Source: AC-32 sp963717475 (GTDB lineage Bacteria > Actinomycetota > Thermoleophilia > Gaiellales > Gaiellaceae). Taken from it: a stretch of 64,000 nucleotides of DNA. A program made the position numbers and the translations under genes. The notes under the pieces are model-generated. The model was given only the letters and a program-made list of their open reading frames with translations, did not search any database and had not been told where the DNA came from. The stretch is taken from NCBI GenBank assembly GCA_963717475.1, contig OY970337.1, positions 2,830,039 through 2,894,038 of the forward strand, given 5' to 3'. Shown one piece after another: positions 11,719-20,937 of this stretch. The first letter of the stretch is position 1. Each line of letters starts with the position of its first letter.

Positions 11719-12071
11719 GCACGCTCACCGTCAGGAAGGCGCGCGAGCGCCGGCACAAGCGCGTGCGCGGCAAGATCGTCGGCACCGCCGAGCGGCCGCG
11801 GCTGGTCGTGTTCCGCTCGAACCGCGGGATCGAGGCGCAGCTGGTGGACGACCTCGAGGGCAAGACCCTCGCCGCCGCGAGCTGGCTGCACCTGAAGAAG
11901 TCGTTCAAGGGGTCGAAGAGCGAGCAGGCGGCCGAGGTCGGCAAACTGCTGGCTGCCAACGCGAAGAAGGCGAACGTCGAGACGGTCGTCTTCGACCGCG
12001 GCGGCTACCTCTACCACGGTCGCGTGAAGGCGCTGGCCGATGCAGCCAGAGAGGGAGGACTGAAGTTCTAA
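11715..12071 (+). CDS. rplR: 50S ribosomal protein L18 (uL18)
   Basis: Intact 118-residue L18, the 5S rRNA partner of L5. Contains RKARERRHKRVRGKIVG, RLVVFRSNRGIEAQLVDD and the end FDRGGYLYHGRVKALADAAREGGLKF (split here only for brevity). ATG overlaps the rplF TGA. Confidence 0.96.
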   Translation: MSTLTVRKARERRHKRVRGKIVGTAERPRLVVFRSNRGIEAQLVDDLEGKTLAAASWLHLKKSFKGSKSEQAAEVGKLLAANAKKANVETVVFDRGGYLYHGRVKALADAAREGGLKF

Positions 12072-12677
12072 GTGGGAATTGACGTGCAGGAATCGAGAGA
12101 GCTGAAGGAGCGCGTGGTCGAGATCAACCGCGTCGCCAAGGTGGTCAAGGGCGGCCGGCGGTTCTCGTTCACCGCGCTCGTCGTGATCGGCGACGAGGTC
12201 GACCGCGTCGGCCTCGGCTACGGCAAGGCGCGCGAGGTCCCGCTGGCGATCTCGAAGGCCGTCGACGACGCGAAGAAGAACCTGTTCACGGTTCCGCTTC
12301 ACGGCAAGACGATCACGCACGAGATCCTCGGGCGCTTCGGCGCGGCGCGCGTGCTGCTGCGCCCGGCGAGCGAGGGGACGGGCGTGATCGCCGGCGGCGG
12401 CGTGCGCGCGGTGCTCGAGCTGGCCGGGATCCGCGACATCCTCGCCAAGAGCCTCGGCACGACGAACCCGATCAACATGCTCAAGGCGACGGTGCAGGGC
12501 CTGCAGAGCCTGCGGCGCCCCGAGGAGGTCGCCGCCACGCGCGGCCTGACGATCAGCCAGGTGCTCCCGGTGGGAGCGAAGCAACCCGAGGAGGAGGCCC
12601 CGGCGGCCGAGGCAGCGCCCGCCGAGCCGGAGCCGGAGACGACGGATGGCGAAGCTGAAGATCACCCAGACGCGTAG
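12072..12677 (+). CDS. rpsE: 30S ribosomal protein S5 (uS5)
   Basis: Intact 201-residue S5 starting at GTG directly after the rplR TAA. Double-stranded-RNA-binding fold with VVKGGRRFSFTALVVIGD and GFGAARVLLRPASEGTGV-like segments, then an acidic C-terminal tail (EEEAPAAEAAPAEPEPE). The tail overlaps rpmD by 32 bases in another frame. Confidence 0.95.
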   Translation: MGIDVQESRELKERVVEINRVAKVVKGGRRFSFTALVVIGDEVDRVGLGYGKAREVPLAISKAVDDAKKNLFTVPLHGKTITHEILGRFGAARVLLRPASEGTGVIAGGGVRAVLELAGIRDILAKSLGTTNPINMLKATVQGLQSLRRPEEVAATRGLTISQVLPVGAKQPEEEAPAAEAAPAEPEPETTDGEAEDHPDA

Positions 12678-12828
12678 CGCGATCGGCCAGAGCCAGCGGC
12701 ACCGCGGCACGCTCCGGGCGCTCGGCCTGGGCAAGATCGGCAGCAGCGCGGAGCACGCGGAGAGCCCGCAGCTCGCCGGTATGCTCAGGAAGGTCCGTCA
12801 CCTCGTGAGGGTGGACTCCGATGCCTGA
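12646..12828 (+). CDS. rpmD: 50S ribosomal protein L30 (uL30)
   Basis: 60-residue L30 (MAKLKITQTRSAIGQ, then RHRGTLRALGLGKIGSS). It starts inside the acidic tail of rpsE, so the S5 tail must encode both frames; this dual coding constrains the tail sequence. The stop overlaps the rplO ATG. Confidence 0.95.
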   Translation: MAKLKITQTRSAIGQSQRHRGTLRALGLGKIGSSAEHAESPQLAGMLRKVRHLVRVDSDA

Positions 12829-13468
12829 CGACCTGAACCTCTCGAACCTCAAGCCGGCCCAGGCGCGCAAGGACCGCAAGCGCGTCGGCCGCGGCCTGGG
12901 CTCGGGCAAGGGGCGCTACTCGGGCCGCGGGCTGAAGGGCCAGAAGTCGCGCTCGGGCTCGCACAAGATGCGCCCGGGCTTCGAGGGCGGCCAGAACCCG
13001 CTCTACATGCGGCTCGGCAAGCAGCGCGGCCCGTACTCGAAGGACGCGATGCCGATGGGCCCGCACCGGACGCACACGCAGCCGGTCAACGTCGCCGCGC
13101 TCGAGGAGCGCTTCGACGCGGGCGCGGAGGTCACGCTCGAGGCGCTCGTCGAGAAGGGGCTGATCAAGAACACCAAGATCGACGTCAAGCTGCTCGGCCA
13201 GGGCGACCTGCTCGAAGAAGCTCAGCATCACCGTGCACGCCGCCTCGGCGAGCGCGCGCGAGAAGGTCGAGGCCGCCGGCGGCTCGCTGACGCTGCTGCG
13301 CGAGCCGAAGGTGCGCCGGCCGAAGCGCAAGCCGCAGAGCGCGCGCCCGGCGCCGGCCGACGACGAGCCGGAGCAGGAGAGACCGAGCCGCAGGCCGAGG
13401 CCGAGCCCGACCTCGAGCCCGAAGGCGAGCCGGACGCCGAGCCGGAGCCCGAGGGGGAGGAGGGCTAG
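12821..13468 (+). CDS. rplO: 50S ribosomal protein L15 (uL15) with acidic tail
   Basis: L15, about 215 residues. The N-terminal half is standard (KRVGRGLGSGKGRYSGRGLKGQKSRSG) and the fold continues to LREPKVRRP; a tail rich in Glu, Pro and Ala adds about 50 residues. Frameshifts at about 13214 (CTCG before AAG; Leu CTC/CTG) and 13380 (Ser AGn without its third base). Followed at once by secY. Confidence 0.93.
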   Translation: MPDDLNLSNLKPAQARKDRKRVGRGLGSGKGRYSGRGLKGQKSRSGSHKMRPGFEGGQNPLYMRLGKQRGPYSKDAMPMGPHRTHTQPVNVAALEERFDAGAEVTLEALVEKGLIKNTKIDVKLLGQGDLLEEAQHHRARRLGERAREGRGRRRLADAAARAEGAPAEAQAAERAPGAGRRRAGAGETEPQAEAEPDLEPEGEPDAEPEPEGEEG

Positions 13469-14723
13469 GTGTTCACCTGGGTCGCCAACGCCTGGCGCGT
13501 GCCCGAGCTGCGCAAGCGCGTGCTCTTCACGGCGCTGATCCTGGCGCTCTACCGGCTGGGCTCGTGGATTCCGGCCCCCGGCGTCGACTCCGAGCGGATC
13601 AAGCAGTTCTTCAGCGGCCAGGGCGGGACGCTGCTCGGCTTCCTGAACGTCTTCTCGGGCGGCGCGCTGTCGCAGTTCTCGCTGTTCGCGCTCGGGATCA
13701 TGCCCTACGTCACCGCCTCGATCATCCTGCAGCTCCTGACCGTCGTGATCCCGAAGCTCGAGGAGCTCCAGAAGGAAGGCGAGGCCGGCTACGCCAAGAT
13801 CAACCAGTACACGCGCTACCTGACCGTGGTGCTCGCGGCCGCGCAGGCGACCGGCTACGCGTACCTGTTCAAGCGCCAGGGCGCGCTGACCTCGAACTCC
13901 GGCCGGCTGGTGCTGATCATCATCACGCTCACCGCCGGCACGACGCTGCTGATGTACATGGGCGAGCTGATCACCAAGCGCGGGATCGGCAACGGGATCT
14001 CGCTGCTGATCTTCGCCTCGATCCTCGTCTCGGCGCCCGCGGGCGTGACCGCCTGGTACAACGGCGGCCCGATGGAGAAGCTGTTCTTCCCGCTGATCGC
14101 GCTCGGGATCATCGTCGCGGTCGTCTTCATGCAGGAGGGGCAGCGCCGGATCCCGATCCAGTACGCCAAACGCATGATCGGGCGCAAGATGACGTCGGGC
14201 GAATCGACCTATCATGCCCCTGCGCGTGAACATGGCCGGCGTGATCCCGATCATCTTCGCGGCCGCGCTGCTCGCGCTGCCGCAGACGCTCGGCTCGTTC
14301 GCGCCGAACACGCAGACCTTCATCAACCAGCACTTCGCGCCGGCGTCGTGGGCGTACATCGCCGTCGAGGCGACGCTGATCATCCTCTTCACGTTCTTCT
14401 ACACGGCGGTGCAGTTCAACCCGGTCGACCAGGCCGACAACCTGCGCAAGCACGGCGGCTACATCCCGGGCATCCGGCCCGGGCCGCCGACCGCGCAGTA
14501 CCTCGACCGCGTGCTGACCCGGCTGACGCTGCCAGGCTCGATCTTCCTCGCGGCCGTCGCCGTCCTGCCGAGCATCTTCATCAAGTACGGCGGCTTCTCG
14601 CAGGCAACCTCGCGCGCCCTCGGCGGCACCTCGGTGCTGATCGTCGTCGGCGTCGCCCTCGACACGATGCGCCAGATGGAGTCGCAGATGATGATGCGCT
14701 CCTACGAAGGCTTCCTCAAGTAG
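13469..14723 (+). CDS. secY: Protein translocase subunit SecY
   Basis: SecY, about 417 residues with the expected ten hydrophobic segments. GTG start immediately after rplO. Recognisable pieces are RLGSWIPAPGVD near the plug, GIMPYVTASIILQLL, the cytosolic EGQRRIPIQYAKR loop and the C-terminal VQFNPVDQADNLRKHGGYIPG. Frameshift at 14210-14213 is the clearest allele fusion: TATC before ATG, Tyr TAT/TAC. The stop overlaps the adk GTG. Confidence 0.95.
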
Positions 14724-15305
14724 TGGCCGACATCCTGCTGCTCGGGCCCGCAGGGAGCCGGCAAGGGAACCCAGGGGCGGCTGATCGCCGCGGAGTACGG
14801 CATCCCGCACGTGGCGACCGGCGACATGCTGCGCGCCGCGATGTACGCCGACACCGAGCTCGGCCGCCAGGTGAAGCCGATCTACGACGCGGGCCACCTC
14901 GTGCCCGACGAGCTGATGATCGCGCTGATCCGCGAGCGGCTCGGCGAGCGACGACGCGCGCGAGGGCTTCGTGCTCGACGGCTTCCCGCGCACGATGCCG
15001 CAGGCCGAGGCGCTCGAGGAGATGCTGCGCGAGATCGGCCGCGACCTCGACGTCGTCTTCGAGTTCCAGCTCGCCGACGCAGGTCGGGCGCGAGCGGATG
15101 CTCAGGCGCGCGGCCGAGGAGGGCCGCAGCCGACGACACGCCCGAGGCGATCGACGAGCGGCTGCGGCTCTACCACTCGGAGACCGAGCCGCTGATCGAG
15201 TACTACCGCACGCGCGGGAACCTCGTCGGCATCCACGCCGACCGGCCCGTGCAGGAGGTCTTCCGCGAGATCCAGCAGACGCTCGAGCAGGTGGCGGTCC
15301 GATGA
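14723..15305 (+). CDS. adk: Adenylate kinase
   Basis: Short-lid adenylate kinase, about 194 residues, converting AMP + ATP to two ADP. P-loop LLGPQGAGKGTQ (after a CCC/CCG frameshift at 14747), ATGDMLRAA and DGFPRT are in place. Further frame changes near 14950 (Arg CGn missing base), 15080 (GCAG, Ala) and 15126 (CGCA, Arg) are all third-position events. GTG start overlaps the secY TAG; the TGA overlaps the map ATG. The secY-adk-map-infA order is classical. Confidence 0.92.
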
Positions 15306-16069
15306 TCATCCGCAAGGCCGCCGGCCGAGATCGAGCGCATGGCCCGCGCCGGCGAGGTGGTCGCCGACACGCTCGCGCTGCTCGGCGAGCACGCGCGGCC
15401 GGGCGTGACCACGCAGGAGCTCGACGAGCTGGCCGACGAGTTCATCCGCTCGCGCGGCGGCACGCCGACCTTCAAGGGCTACCGCGGCTACCCGGCCTCG
15501 ATCTGCGCCTCGCCGAACGAGATGGTCGTCCACGGCATTCCCGGCATGTACGCGCTGCGGGACGGCGACATCCTCTCCGTGGACGTCGGCGTGACGCTCG
15601 ACGGCTTCGTCGCCGACTCGGCCTACACGTTCGCGATCGGCGAGGTCTCCGAGGAGGCCGAGCGCCTGCTCGAGGGCTGCCAGGCCGCGCTCGCGGCCGG
15701 GATCGAGCAGTGCCGCGTCGGCAACCGGCTCTCGGACATCTCGCACGCGATCCAGGTCGCCACCGAGGAGCAGGGCTTCTCCGTCGTCCGCAGCCTGGTC
15801 GGCCACGGCGTCGGCCGCTCGATGCACGAGGAGCCGCAGATCCCGAACTACGGCGAGCCCGGGCCGCGGCCCGCTGCTCGCCGAGGGGATGACCTTCGCG
15901 ATCGAGCCGATGATCACGGCCGGCGGCCCCGACGTCGTGCTGCACGACGACGAGTGGTCGATCTCGAGCGCGGACGGCTCGCTGGCCGCGCACTTCGAGC
16001 ACACCGTCGCGATCACCGCCGACGGCCCGCGGATCCTGACCGCGGCCACGAGCGCCGTTCGCACAGTGA
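15302..16069 (+). CDS. map: Methionine aminopeptidase
   Basis: Type I MetAP, about 255 residues, removing N-terminal Met. The metal ligands are visible: VDVGVTLDGFVADSAYTF (two Asp), GHGVGRSMHEEP (His), EPMI and EHT at the C-terminus. Frameshifts near 15317 (Ala GCC/GCG), 15868 (Gly GGG/GGC) and 16057 (Ala GCC/GCG). With the last one corrected the protein ends at TGA 16067-16069, overlapping the next GTG. Confidence 0.92.
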
Positions 16070-17151
16070 ACGACCCGCGCGTCGAGCAGTACGCGAAGCT
16101 CCTGGTCGAGACGTGCATCGACGTCCAGCCGGGCTGGCAGGTGCTCGTCGGCGGCGAGCGCGCTCGCGCGGCCGCTGCTCGAGGAGGTCAGCCGCGCCGT
16201 CGCGCGCCGCGGCGCCTACGCGCTGCTGCGCGTCAATCTCTGCGGGCAGCGGGATCAACGTGCCGTGGGCGCGCGAGGCGCCGGACGAGCTGCTCGAGAC
16301 GCCCGCCGAGATCGACGCCTACATGTGGAAGCACGCCGACGCGCTCGTCTCGATCGAGGCGCCCGAGAACACCCGCGAGCTCACCGGCCTGCCGGTCGAG
16401 CGGCTGACGGCGATCCAGGCGCGGGCTGCGGCCGCATCTCGAGCGCGTGCTGTCGATGGACCTGAAGTGGGTCGGCTGCCAGTACCCGACGCCGGCGCTC
16501 GCGCAGGAGGCCGAGCATGTCGCTCGAGGCGTTCGCCGACTTCCTCTACGGCGCCTGCCTGCTCGACTGGGACGCCGAGCGCGAGCGGATGCAGCGCTAC
16601 GCCGAGCGCTTCGAGAGGCCGACGAGGTGCGGCTCGTCGCGGGCGACACCGACGTCCGCCTCTCGATCGCCGGGCGCCCGATGCTGGTCGACGCCGGCGG
16701 CGCGAACATGCCCGGCGGCGAGTTCTTCACCTCACCGGTCGAGGACTCGGCCGAGGGCGAGATCGTCTTCGGCGAGTTCCCGGCGGTCTACGCCGGCCGC
16801 GAGGTGCGCGGGATCCGGCTCCGCTTCGAGGGCGGGAAGGTCGTCGACGCCTCGGCGGAGGCGAACGAGGAGTTCCTGCTCGAGCAGCTCGACCTCGACG
16901 AGGGCGCCCGCCGCCTCGGCGAGCTCGGGATCGGCTGCAATCCCGGGATCACGCGGCACATGAAGAACACGCTCTTCGACGAGAAGATCGACGGCACCGT
17001 CCACCTCGCGCTCGGCAACGGCCTCCCCGACGTGGGCGGCAAGAACGTCAGCCAGCTCCACTGGGACATCGTCAAGGAGATGCGCAGCGAGGGCACACGC
17101 ATCGAGCTGGACGGCGAAACCGTGCAGGAAAGCGGCCGCTGGCTGATCTAA
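16066..17151 (+). CDS. M29-family metallo-aminopeptidase
   Basis: Aminopeptidase of the thermophilic M29 (AmpS/AmpT) family, about 361 residues. Diagnostic parts are KWVGCQYPTPALAQEA, the ANMPGGEFFTSPVEDSAEG block with a metal-ligand Glu, HLALGNG and SQLHWDIV near the end. GTG at 16066 overlaps the map TGA, so it is co-transcribed and probably coupled to map. Five frame changes (about 16155, 16249, 16434, 16515, 16618), mostly third-position Gly, Ala and Ser events. An aminopeptidase between map and infA is not the usual order. Confidence 0.85.
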
Positions 17152-17175
17152 GCGGTTTGCTACCATGGTCACCCG

Positions 17176-17195
17176 CGGCGGAAGCCGTGTTTTTT
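17176..17195 (+). terminator. Small hairpin plus T6 in the infA leader
   Basis: A CGGC-GGAA-GCCG hairpin with a GNRA tetraloop is followed by TG and six T residues, between the aminopeptidase stop and the infA start. It could end part of the upstream transcription, or act as an attenuator. The stem is only four base pairs, so it would be weak. Confidence 0.4.
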
Positions 17196-17216
17196 CGTGT
17201 CTACGAGCGAGGTCGC

Positions 17217-17441
17217 TTGGCTCAGAAGGAAGAGAAGATCGAGGTGGAGGGCGAGGTCGTCGAGTCGCTCCCCAGCACCATGTTCAGGGTGCAGGTGGAC
17301 GGCATGGACGGCACGGTTCTCGCGACGATCGCCGGCAAGATGCGCAAGCACTACATCCGCATCCTCCCGGGCGACCGCGTGAAGGTCGAGCTCTCCCCCT
17401 ACGACCTCACCCGAGGAAGGATCACGTACCGACACCGATGA
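17217..17441 (+). CDS. infA: Translation initiation factor IF-1
   Basis: 74-residue OB-fold IF-1. I chose TTG 17217 because the protein then reads LAQKEEKIEVEGEVVESLP, as in homologues, and GAGCGAGG lies just upstream. An upstream in-frame ATG at 17165 would add an unrelated 17-residue leader. Ends RGRITYRHR; stop overlaps the rpmJ ATG. Confidence 0.93.
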   Translation: MAQKEEKIEVEGEVVESLPSTMFRVQVDGMDGTVLATIAGKMRKHYIRILPGDRVKVELSPYDLTRGRITYRHR

Positions 17442-17551
17442 AAGTCAGAGCTTCAGTCAAGCCCATGTGCGAGCGCTGCCGCGTGATCAAGCGGCACGGC
17501 AAGACCATGGTCATCTGCACCAACCCCCGCCACAAGCAGAGGCAGGGCTAG
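17438..17551 (+). CDS. rpmJ: 50S ribosomal protein L36 (bL36), zinc type
   Basis: 37-residue L36 (MKVRASVKPMCERCRVIKRH, then CTNPRHKQRQG). The Cys-x2-Cys, Cys and His ligands of the zinc ribbon are all present. Overlaps the infA stop. Confidence 0.95.
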   Translation: MKVRASVKPMCERCRVIKRHGKTMVICTNPRHKQRQG

Positions 17552-17554
17552 GGC

Positions 17555-17940
17555 ATGGCCAGAATCGCCGGCGTCAACCTGCCGAACCAGAAGCGGCTCG
17601 AGATCGGGCTCACCTACATCTACGGGATCGGCCGCTCGACCGCGCAGAAGATCTGCGCCGACACCGGGCCTCTCGCACCGACGAGAAGATCAAGGACCTG
17701 ACCGACGAGGAGATCACCAAGCTCCGCGAGTACATCGACGGCAACCTGCAGGTCGAGGGCGACCTGCGCCGCGAGCGCACGAACGCGATCAAGCGCCTCG
17801 GCGAGATCGGCGCCTACCGCGGGATCCGGCACCGGCGCGGCCTGCCCGTCCGCGGCCAGCGCACGAAGACGAACGCCCGCACCCGCAAGGGCCCGAAGAA
17901 GACCGTCGGCCGCGGCAAGAAGGCTCCGACCAAGACCTAG
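17555..17940 (+). CDS. rpsM: 30S ribosomal protein S13 (uS13)
   Basis: S13, about 128 residues, of the 30S head. MARIAGVNLPNQKRLEIGLTY through RGIRHRRGLPVRGQRTKTNAR and a basic tail. One frame change near 17670 (Gly GGn without its third base) joins ADTG to ASRTDEKIKDL. Start ATG three bases after rpmJ. Confidence 0.94.
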
Positions 17941-17943
17941 GCC

Positions 17944-18348
17944 ATGGCACCTCCTAGACGACAAGCGACGAGAGGTCGTGCGCGCCGCCGCGTGAAGAAG
18001 AACATCGCGATCGGCCAGGCGCACATCAAGACCTCCTTCAACAACACGATCGTCTCCCTCACCGACGGCGAGGGGAACGTGATCGCGTGGGAGTCCGCCG
18101 GCTCGGCCGGCTTCAAGGGCTCGCGCAAGTCGACGCCGTTCGCCGCGCAGGTGACCGCCGACGCGTGCGCGCGCAAGGGCATGGAGCACGGGCTGCAGAA
18201 GGTCGAGGTCTTCGTCAAGGGCCCGGGCTCGGGCCGCGAGACGGCGATTCGCTCGCTGCAGGCCGCCGGCCTCGAGATCCTCGGCGTCAAGGACGTCACC
18301 CCGCAGGCCCACAACGGCGTGCGGCCGAAGAAGCGGAGGCGCGTCTAG
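17944..18348 (+). CDS. rpsK: 30S ribosomal protein S11 (uS11)
   Basis: Intact 134-residue S11 with HIKTSFNNTIVSLTDGEGN and the end VTPQAHNGVRPKKRRRV. It forms the platform with S6 and S18. The stop overlaps the rpsD GTG. Confidence 0.97.
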   Translation: MAPPRRQATRGRARRRVKKNIAIGQAHIKTSFNNTIVSLTDGEGNVIAWESAGSAGFKGSRKSTPFAAQVTADACARKGMEHGLQKVEVFVKGPGSGRETAIRSLQAAGLEILGVKDVTPQAHNGVRPKKRRRV

Positions 18349-18968
18349 TGGCCCGCTCGCTCACACCGAAGTGCCGCAACTGCCGCCGCGAGGGCATGAA
18401 GCTGTTCCTCAAGGGCGAGCGCTGCCTGACGGAGAAGTGCTCCGTCGAGCGCCGCAGCTACCCGCCGGGCGAGCACGGCCGCGGCCGCATCAAGCAGTCC
18501 GAGTACCTGCTGCAGCTGCGCGAGAAGCAGAAGGCGCGCCGCTACTACGGCCTGCTCGAGAAGCAGTTCCGCACCTACTACTCGAAGGCCGCGAAGGGCT
18601 CGGGCATCACCGGCGAGACGCTGCTGCGGATGCTCGAGACGCGCCTCGACAACGTCGTCTACCGGCTCGGCTTCGCCGCCTCGCGCGCGCAGGCCCGCCA
18701 GCTCGTCCGGCACGGCCACTTCCAGGTCAACGGCCGCCGCGTGAACATCCCCAGCTACCAGGTGCGCCCCGACGACATCGTCTCGCTCAAGTCGGGCAGC
18801 CCGGCCGAGCAGGTCGTCCGCGACGCCACCGACCTGACCGCCTCCGTGACGCCGTGGCTCCAGGCCGACCACGACGGCCTCACCGGCAAGGTGCTCAAGT
18901 GGCCGGAGCGTGAGGAGATCGACACGCCGGTCCAGGAATCGCTCATCGTCGAGCTTTACTCGAAGTAG
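18348..18968 (+). CDS. rpsD: 30S ribosomal protein S4 (uS4)
   Basis: Intact 206-residue S4 with N-terminal zinc-type cysteines (CRNCRR, CLTEKC) and the S4 RNA-binding domain (TRLDNVVYRLGFA, QARQLVRHGHFQVNGRRVNI). Primary 16S rRNA assembly protein and, in many bacteria, repressor of the alpha operon. Confidence 0.97.
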   Translation: MARSLTPKCRNCRREGMKLFLKGERCLTEKCSVERRSYPPGEHGRGRIKQSEYLLQLREKQKARRYYGLLEKQFRTYYSKAAKGSGITGETLLRMLETRLDNVVYRLGFAASRAQARQLVRHGHFQVNGRRVNIPSYQVRPDDIVSLKSGSPAEQVVRDATDLTASVTPWLQADHDGLTGKVLKWPEREEIDTPVQESLIVELYSK

Positions 18969-18978
18969 AAAGGATCCA

Positions 18979-19959
18979 ATGGCAGTTCGTACCAGCTTGA
19001 TGGAGTTCCAGATCCCGCGGATCGTCCACGAAGAGGTCGAGGACAACCGCGGTGTCTTCGTGATCGAGCCGCTCGACCGCGGCTTCGGCTACACCTTCGG
19101 CAACTCGCTGCGCCGCGTGCTGCTCTCCTCGCTGGAGGGCGCCGCCGTCACCTCGGTCAAGATCGAGGGCGTCGCGCACGAGTTCACCACCCTGCCGGGC
19201 GTCCGCGAGGACGTGACCGACATCCTGCTCAACTTCAAGAACCTGATCTGCCGGCTGCACGGCGAGTCGCCGGAGATCGAGGTGCGCCTGACCAAGAAGG
19301 GCGCGGGCGCGGTCAAGGCCTCCGACATCGAGGCGCCGGCCGAGCTCGAGATCCTCAACCCGGACCTCGAGATCGCCAACCTCTCCGACAAGGGCAAGCT
19401 CGAGGTGACGCTCACGATCGGCCGCGGCCGCGGCTACGTCCCGGCCGAGCTGAACCGCGGGCCCGAGCACACGATCGGCGTGATCCCGATCGACTCGATC
19501 TTCTCGCCGGTGCGGCGCGTCTCGTACGACGTCGAGGCCGCCCGCGTCGGGCAGCGCACCGACTACGACAAGCTGCGGATCGACATCACGACCGACGGCT
19601 CGATCGACCCGCGCGACTCGATCGGCCAGGCCGCCGAGATCCTGATCCGCCAGCTCGCGATCTTCACCGACCTCGACCGGATCGAGGGCTTCGGCGAGCA
19701 GGCAGCCGCCGAGGCGCAGGCCGAGCCGGCCCTCGCCCACGGGATGGAGAACTTCCCGATCGAGGAGCTCGAGCTGGGCGTGCGCTCGTACAACTGCCTC
19801 AAGCGCGTCGGCATCGAGACGATCGGCGACCTGGTCACGAAGACCGAGAACGAGCTCGCCGCGATCCCGAACTTCGGCAAGAAGTCGATCGAAGAGGTCA
19901 AGGAGACGCTCGCGACGCACGGCCTCAACCTGCGCGGCGAGGACGGTTCCGCGGCGTGA
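18979..19959 (+). CDS. rpoA: RNA polymerase alpha subunit
   Basis: Intact 326-residue alpha subunit. The N-terminal dimerisation domain has GFGYTFGNSLRRVLLSSLEG; the C-terminal domain (FPIEELELGVRSYNCLKR, then GKKSIEEVKETL) binds UP elements and regulators. ATG 18979 is preceded by AGAAAGGAT, one of the few clear Shine-Dalgarno sites in the cluster. Stop overlaps the rplQ GTG. Confidence 0.97.
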   Translation: MAVRTSLMEFQIPRIVHEEVEDNRGVFVIEPLDRGFGYTFGNSLRRVLLSSLEGAAVTSVKIEGVAHEFTTLPGVREDVTDILLNFKNLICRLHGESPEIEVRLTKKGAGAVKASDIEAPAELEILNPDLEIANLSDKGKLEVTLTIGRGRGYVPAELNRGPEHTIGVIPIDSIFSPVRRVSYDVEAARVGQRTDYDKLRIDITTDGSIDPRDSIGQAAEILIRQLAIFTDLDRIEGFGEQAAAEAQAEPALAHGMENFPIEELELGVRSYNCLKRVGIETIGDLVTKTENELAAIPNFGKKSIEEVKETLATHGLNLRGEDGSAA

Positions 19960-20391
19960 GGCACCGGCGGTCCGGCAGGAAGCTGGGCCGCGACGCCTCG
20001 CACCGCAAGGCGCTCTACGCGAACCTCGCGAGCGCGCTGATCGAGCACGGCCGCATCAAGACCACCGCGGCGAAGGCCAAGGAGGTCAAGCCGATCGCCG
20101 AGCAGATGATCACGCTCGGCAAGCGCGGCGGCGTCCACGCGCGGCGGCAGGCGCTCGCCTACCTCCGCTCGCAGGACGTCGTGCACAAGCTCTTCAGCGA
20201 CGTCGGCCCGCGCTTCGCCGACCGGCCGGGCGGCTACTCGCGGATCATCCGCATCGGCCCGCGGCCCGGCGACGCGGCCGAGATGGTCTACCTCGAGCTC
20301 GTCGACTTCCTCCCGGAGCCCCCGCGTGAGCGGCCGGCCCGGCCAGCCGAGCGCGAGGAAGAGCCGGTCGAGGCCGAAGCCGCGCTCCTAG
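19956..20391 (+). CDS. rplQ: 50S ribosomal protein L17 (bL17)
   Basis: L17, about 145 residues, from GTG 19956. MRHRRSGRKLGRDASHRKALY and KEVKPIAEQMITLGKRG are standard; the end is an acidic tail. A frameshift near 20385 (GCGC before TCC TAG; Ala GCG/GCC) is needed, otherwise the frame runs on for 500 bases across an antisense gene. The corrected TAG interlocks with the TAG of the opposite gene in CTAG 20388-20391. Confidence 0.92.
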
Positions 20392-20858
20392 GCGGTTCCG
20401 AGCGCGGCGCTGACGCCCGCGATCACGACGCCGGCGAGTGTGATCGAGGCGAACGAGCGGGCGAAGCTCGTGTCGAAGAAGCGCCAGCGCAGCCACGCGA
20501 GCACGACGAGCTCGACCGCGACGACCACGATCGCCGCGATGATCGCCACGTGGTAGGTCGGGATCAGGAACGGCAGCGTGTGCAGGATGCCGCCGATGAA
20601 CGTCCCGACGCCGGTGATCGTCCCGCGCACGACCGGGTTGCCCCGGCCCGTCAGCTCGCCGGTGTCGGAGAGCCCCTCCGAGAACGCCATGCTGACACCG
20701 GCGCCGATCGCCGTCGCCACGCCGGCGATGAAGGCGGTCTGCGTGTCGTGCGTGTGGAGCGCGATCGCGAAGATCGGGGCGAGCGTCGAGAGCGAGCCGT
20801 CGATCAGGCCGATCATCGCCGGCTGGACGCGCTGCAGGAGGAACTGGTGGTCGGTCAT
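20388..20858 (-). CDS. VIT1/CCC1-family metal transporter
   Basis: 156-residue membrane protein with four to five hydrophobic segments. The DGSLSTLAPIFAIAL and GVSMAFSEGLSDTGELTGRG segments resemble the VIT/CCC1 iron-manganese transporter family (DUF125), where the first helix and the Glu-rich loop bind metal. It is antisense between rplQ and truA, which are normally adjacent. A TATACT -10 box ends six bases before the ATG, implying a leaderless mRNA. Function in Fe or Mn export is inferred from the family. Confidence 0.8.
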   Translation of the reverse strand: MTDHQFLLQRVQPAMIGLIDGSLSTLAPIFAIALHTHDTQTAFIAGVATAIGAGVSMAFSEGLSDTGELTGRGNPVVRGTITGVGTFIGGILHTLPFLIPTYHVAIIAAIVVVAVELVVLAWLRWRFFDTSFARSFASITLAGVVIAGVSAALGTA

Positions 20859-20864
20859 GAGTAG

Positions 20865-20870
20865 AGTATA
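20865..20870 (-). promoter_or_regulatory. -10 box of the VIT gene
   Basis: TATACT read on the minus strand, six bases before the ATG at 20858. In this geometry transcription starts at or within a base or two of the start codon. No convincing -35 hexamer is seen. Confidence 0.6.
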
Positions 20871-20897
20871 TCAAACAAAGCGCAAGTCACTAGAGCA

Positions 20898-20911
20898 TAA
20901 GGCACGCCTTA
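20898..20911. promoter_or_regulatory. Palindrome TAAGGC-n2-GCCTTA, possible metal-regulator site
   Basis: Perfect six-base inverted repeat with a two-base spacer, about 40-50 bases upstream of the VIT start and inside the truA leader. The half-site resembles DtxR/MntR-type operators in general style, which would fit an iron or manganese transporter. The regulator identity is only a guess. Confidence 0.45.
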
Positions 20912-20937
20912 CAAACGCGCTGCAGGGCGCGCCTGAC

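Noticed and set aside
14210..14213. Programmed ribosomal frameshifting
   Set aside because: No common slippery heptamer or downstream structure is shared by the sites; the shared feature is a synonymous third-base pair.
20392..20864. Extension of L17 to about 300 residues on the plus strand
   Set aside because: That reading is the shadow of the antisense VIT gene; a third-position correction gives a normal L17 stop at 20391.
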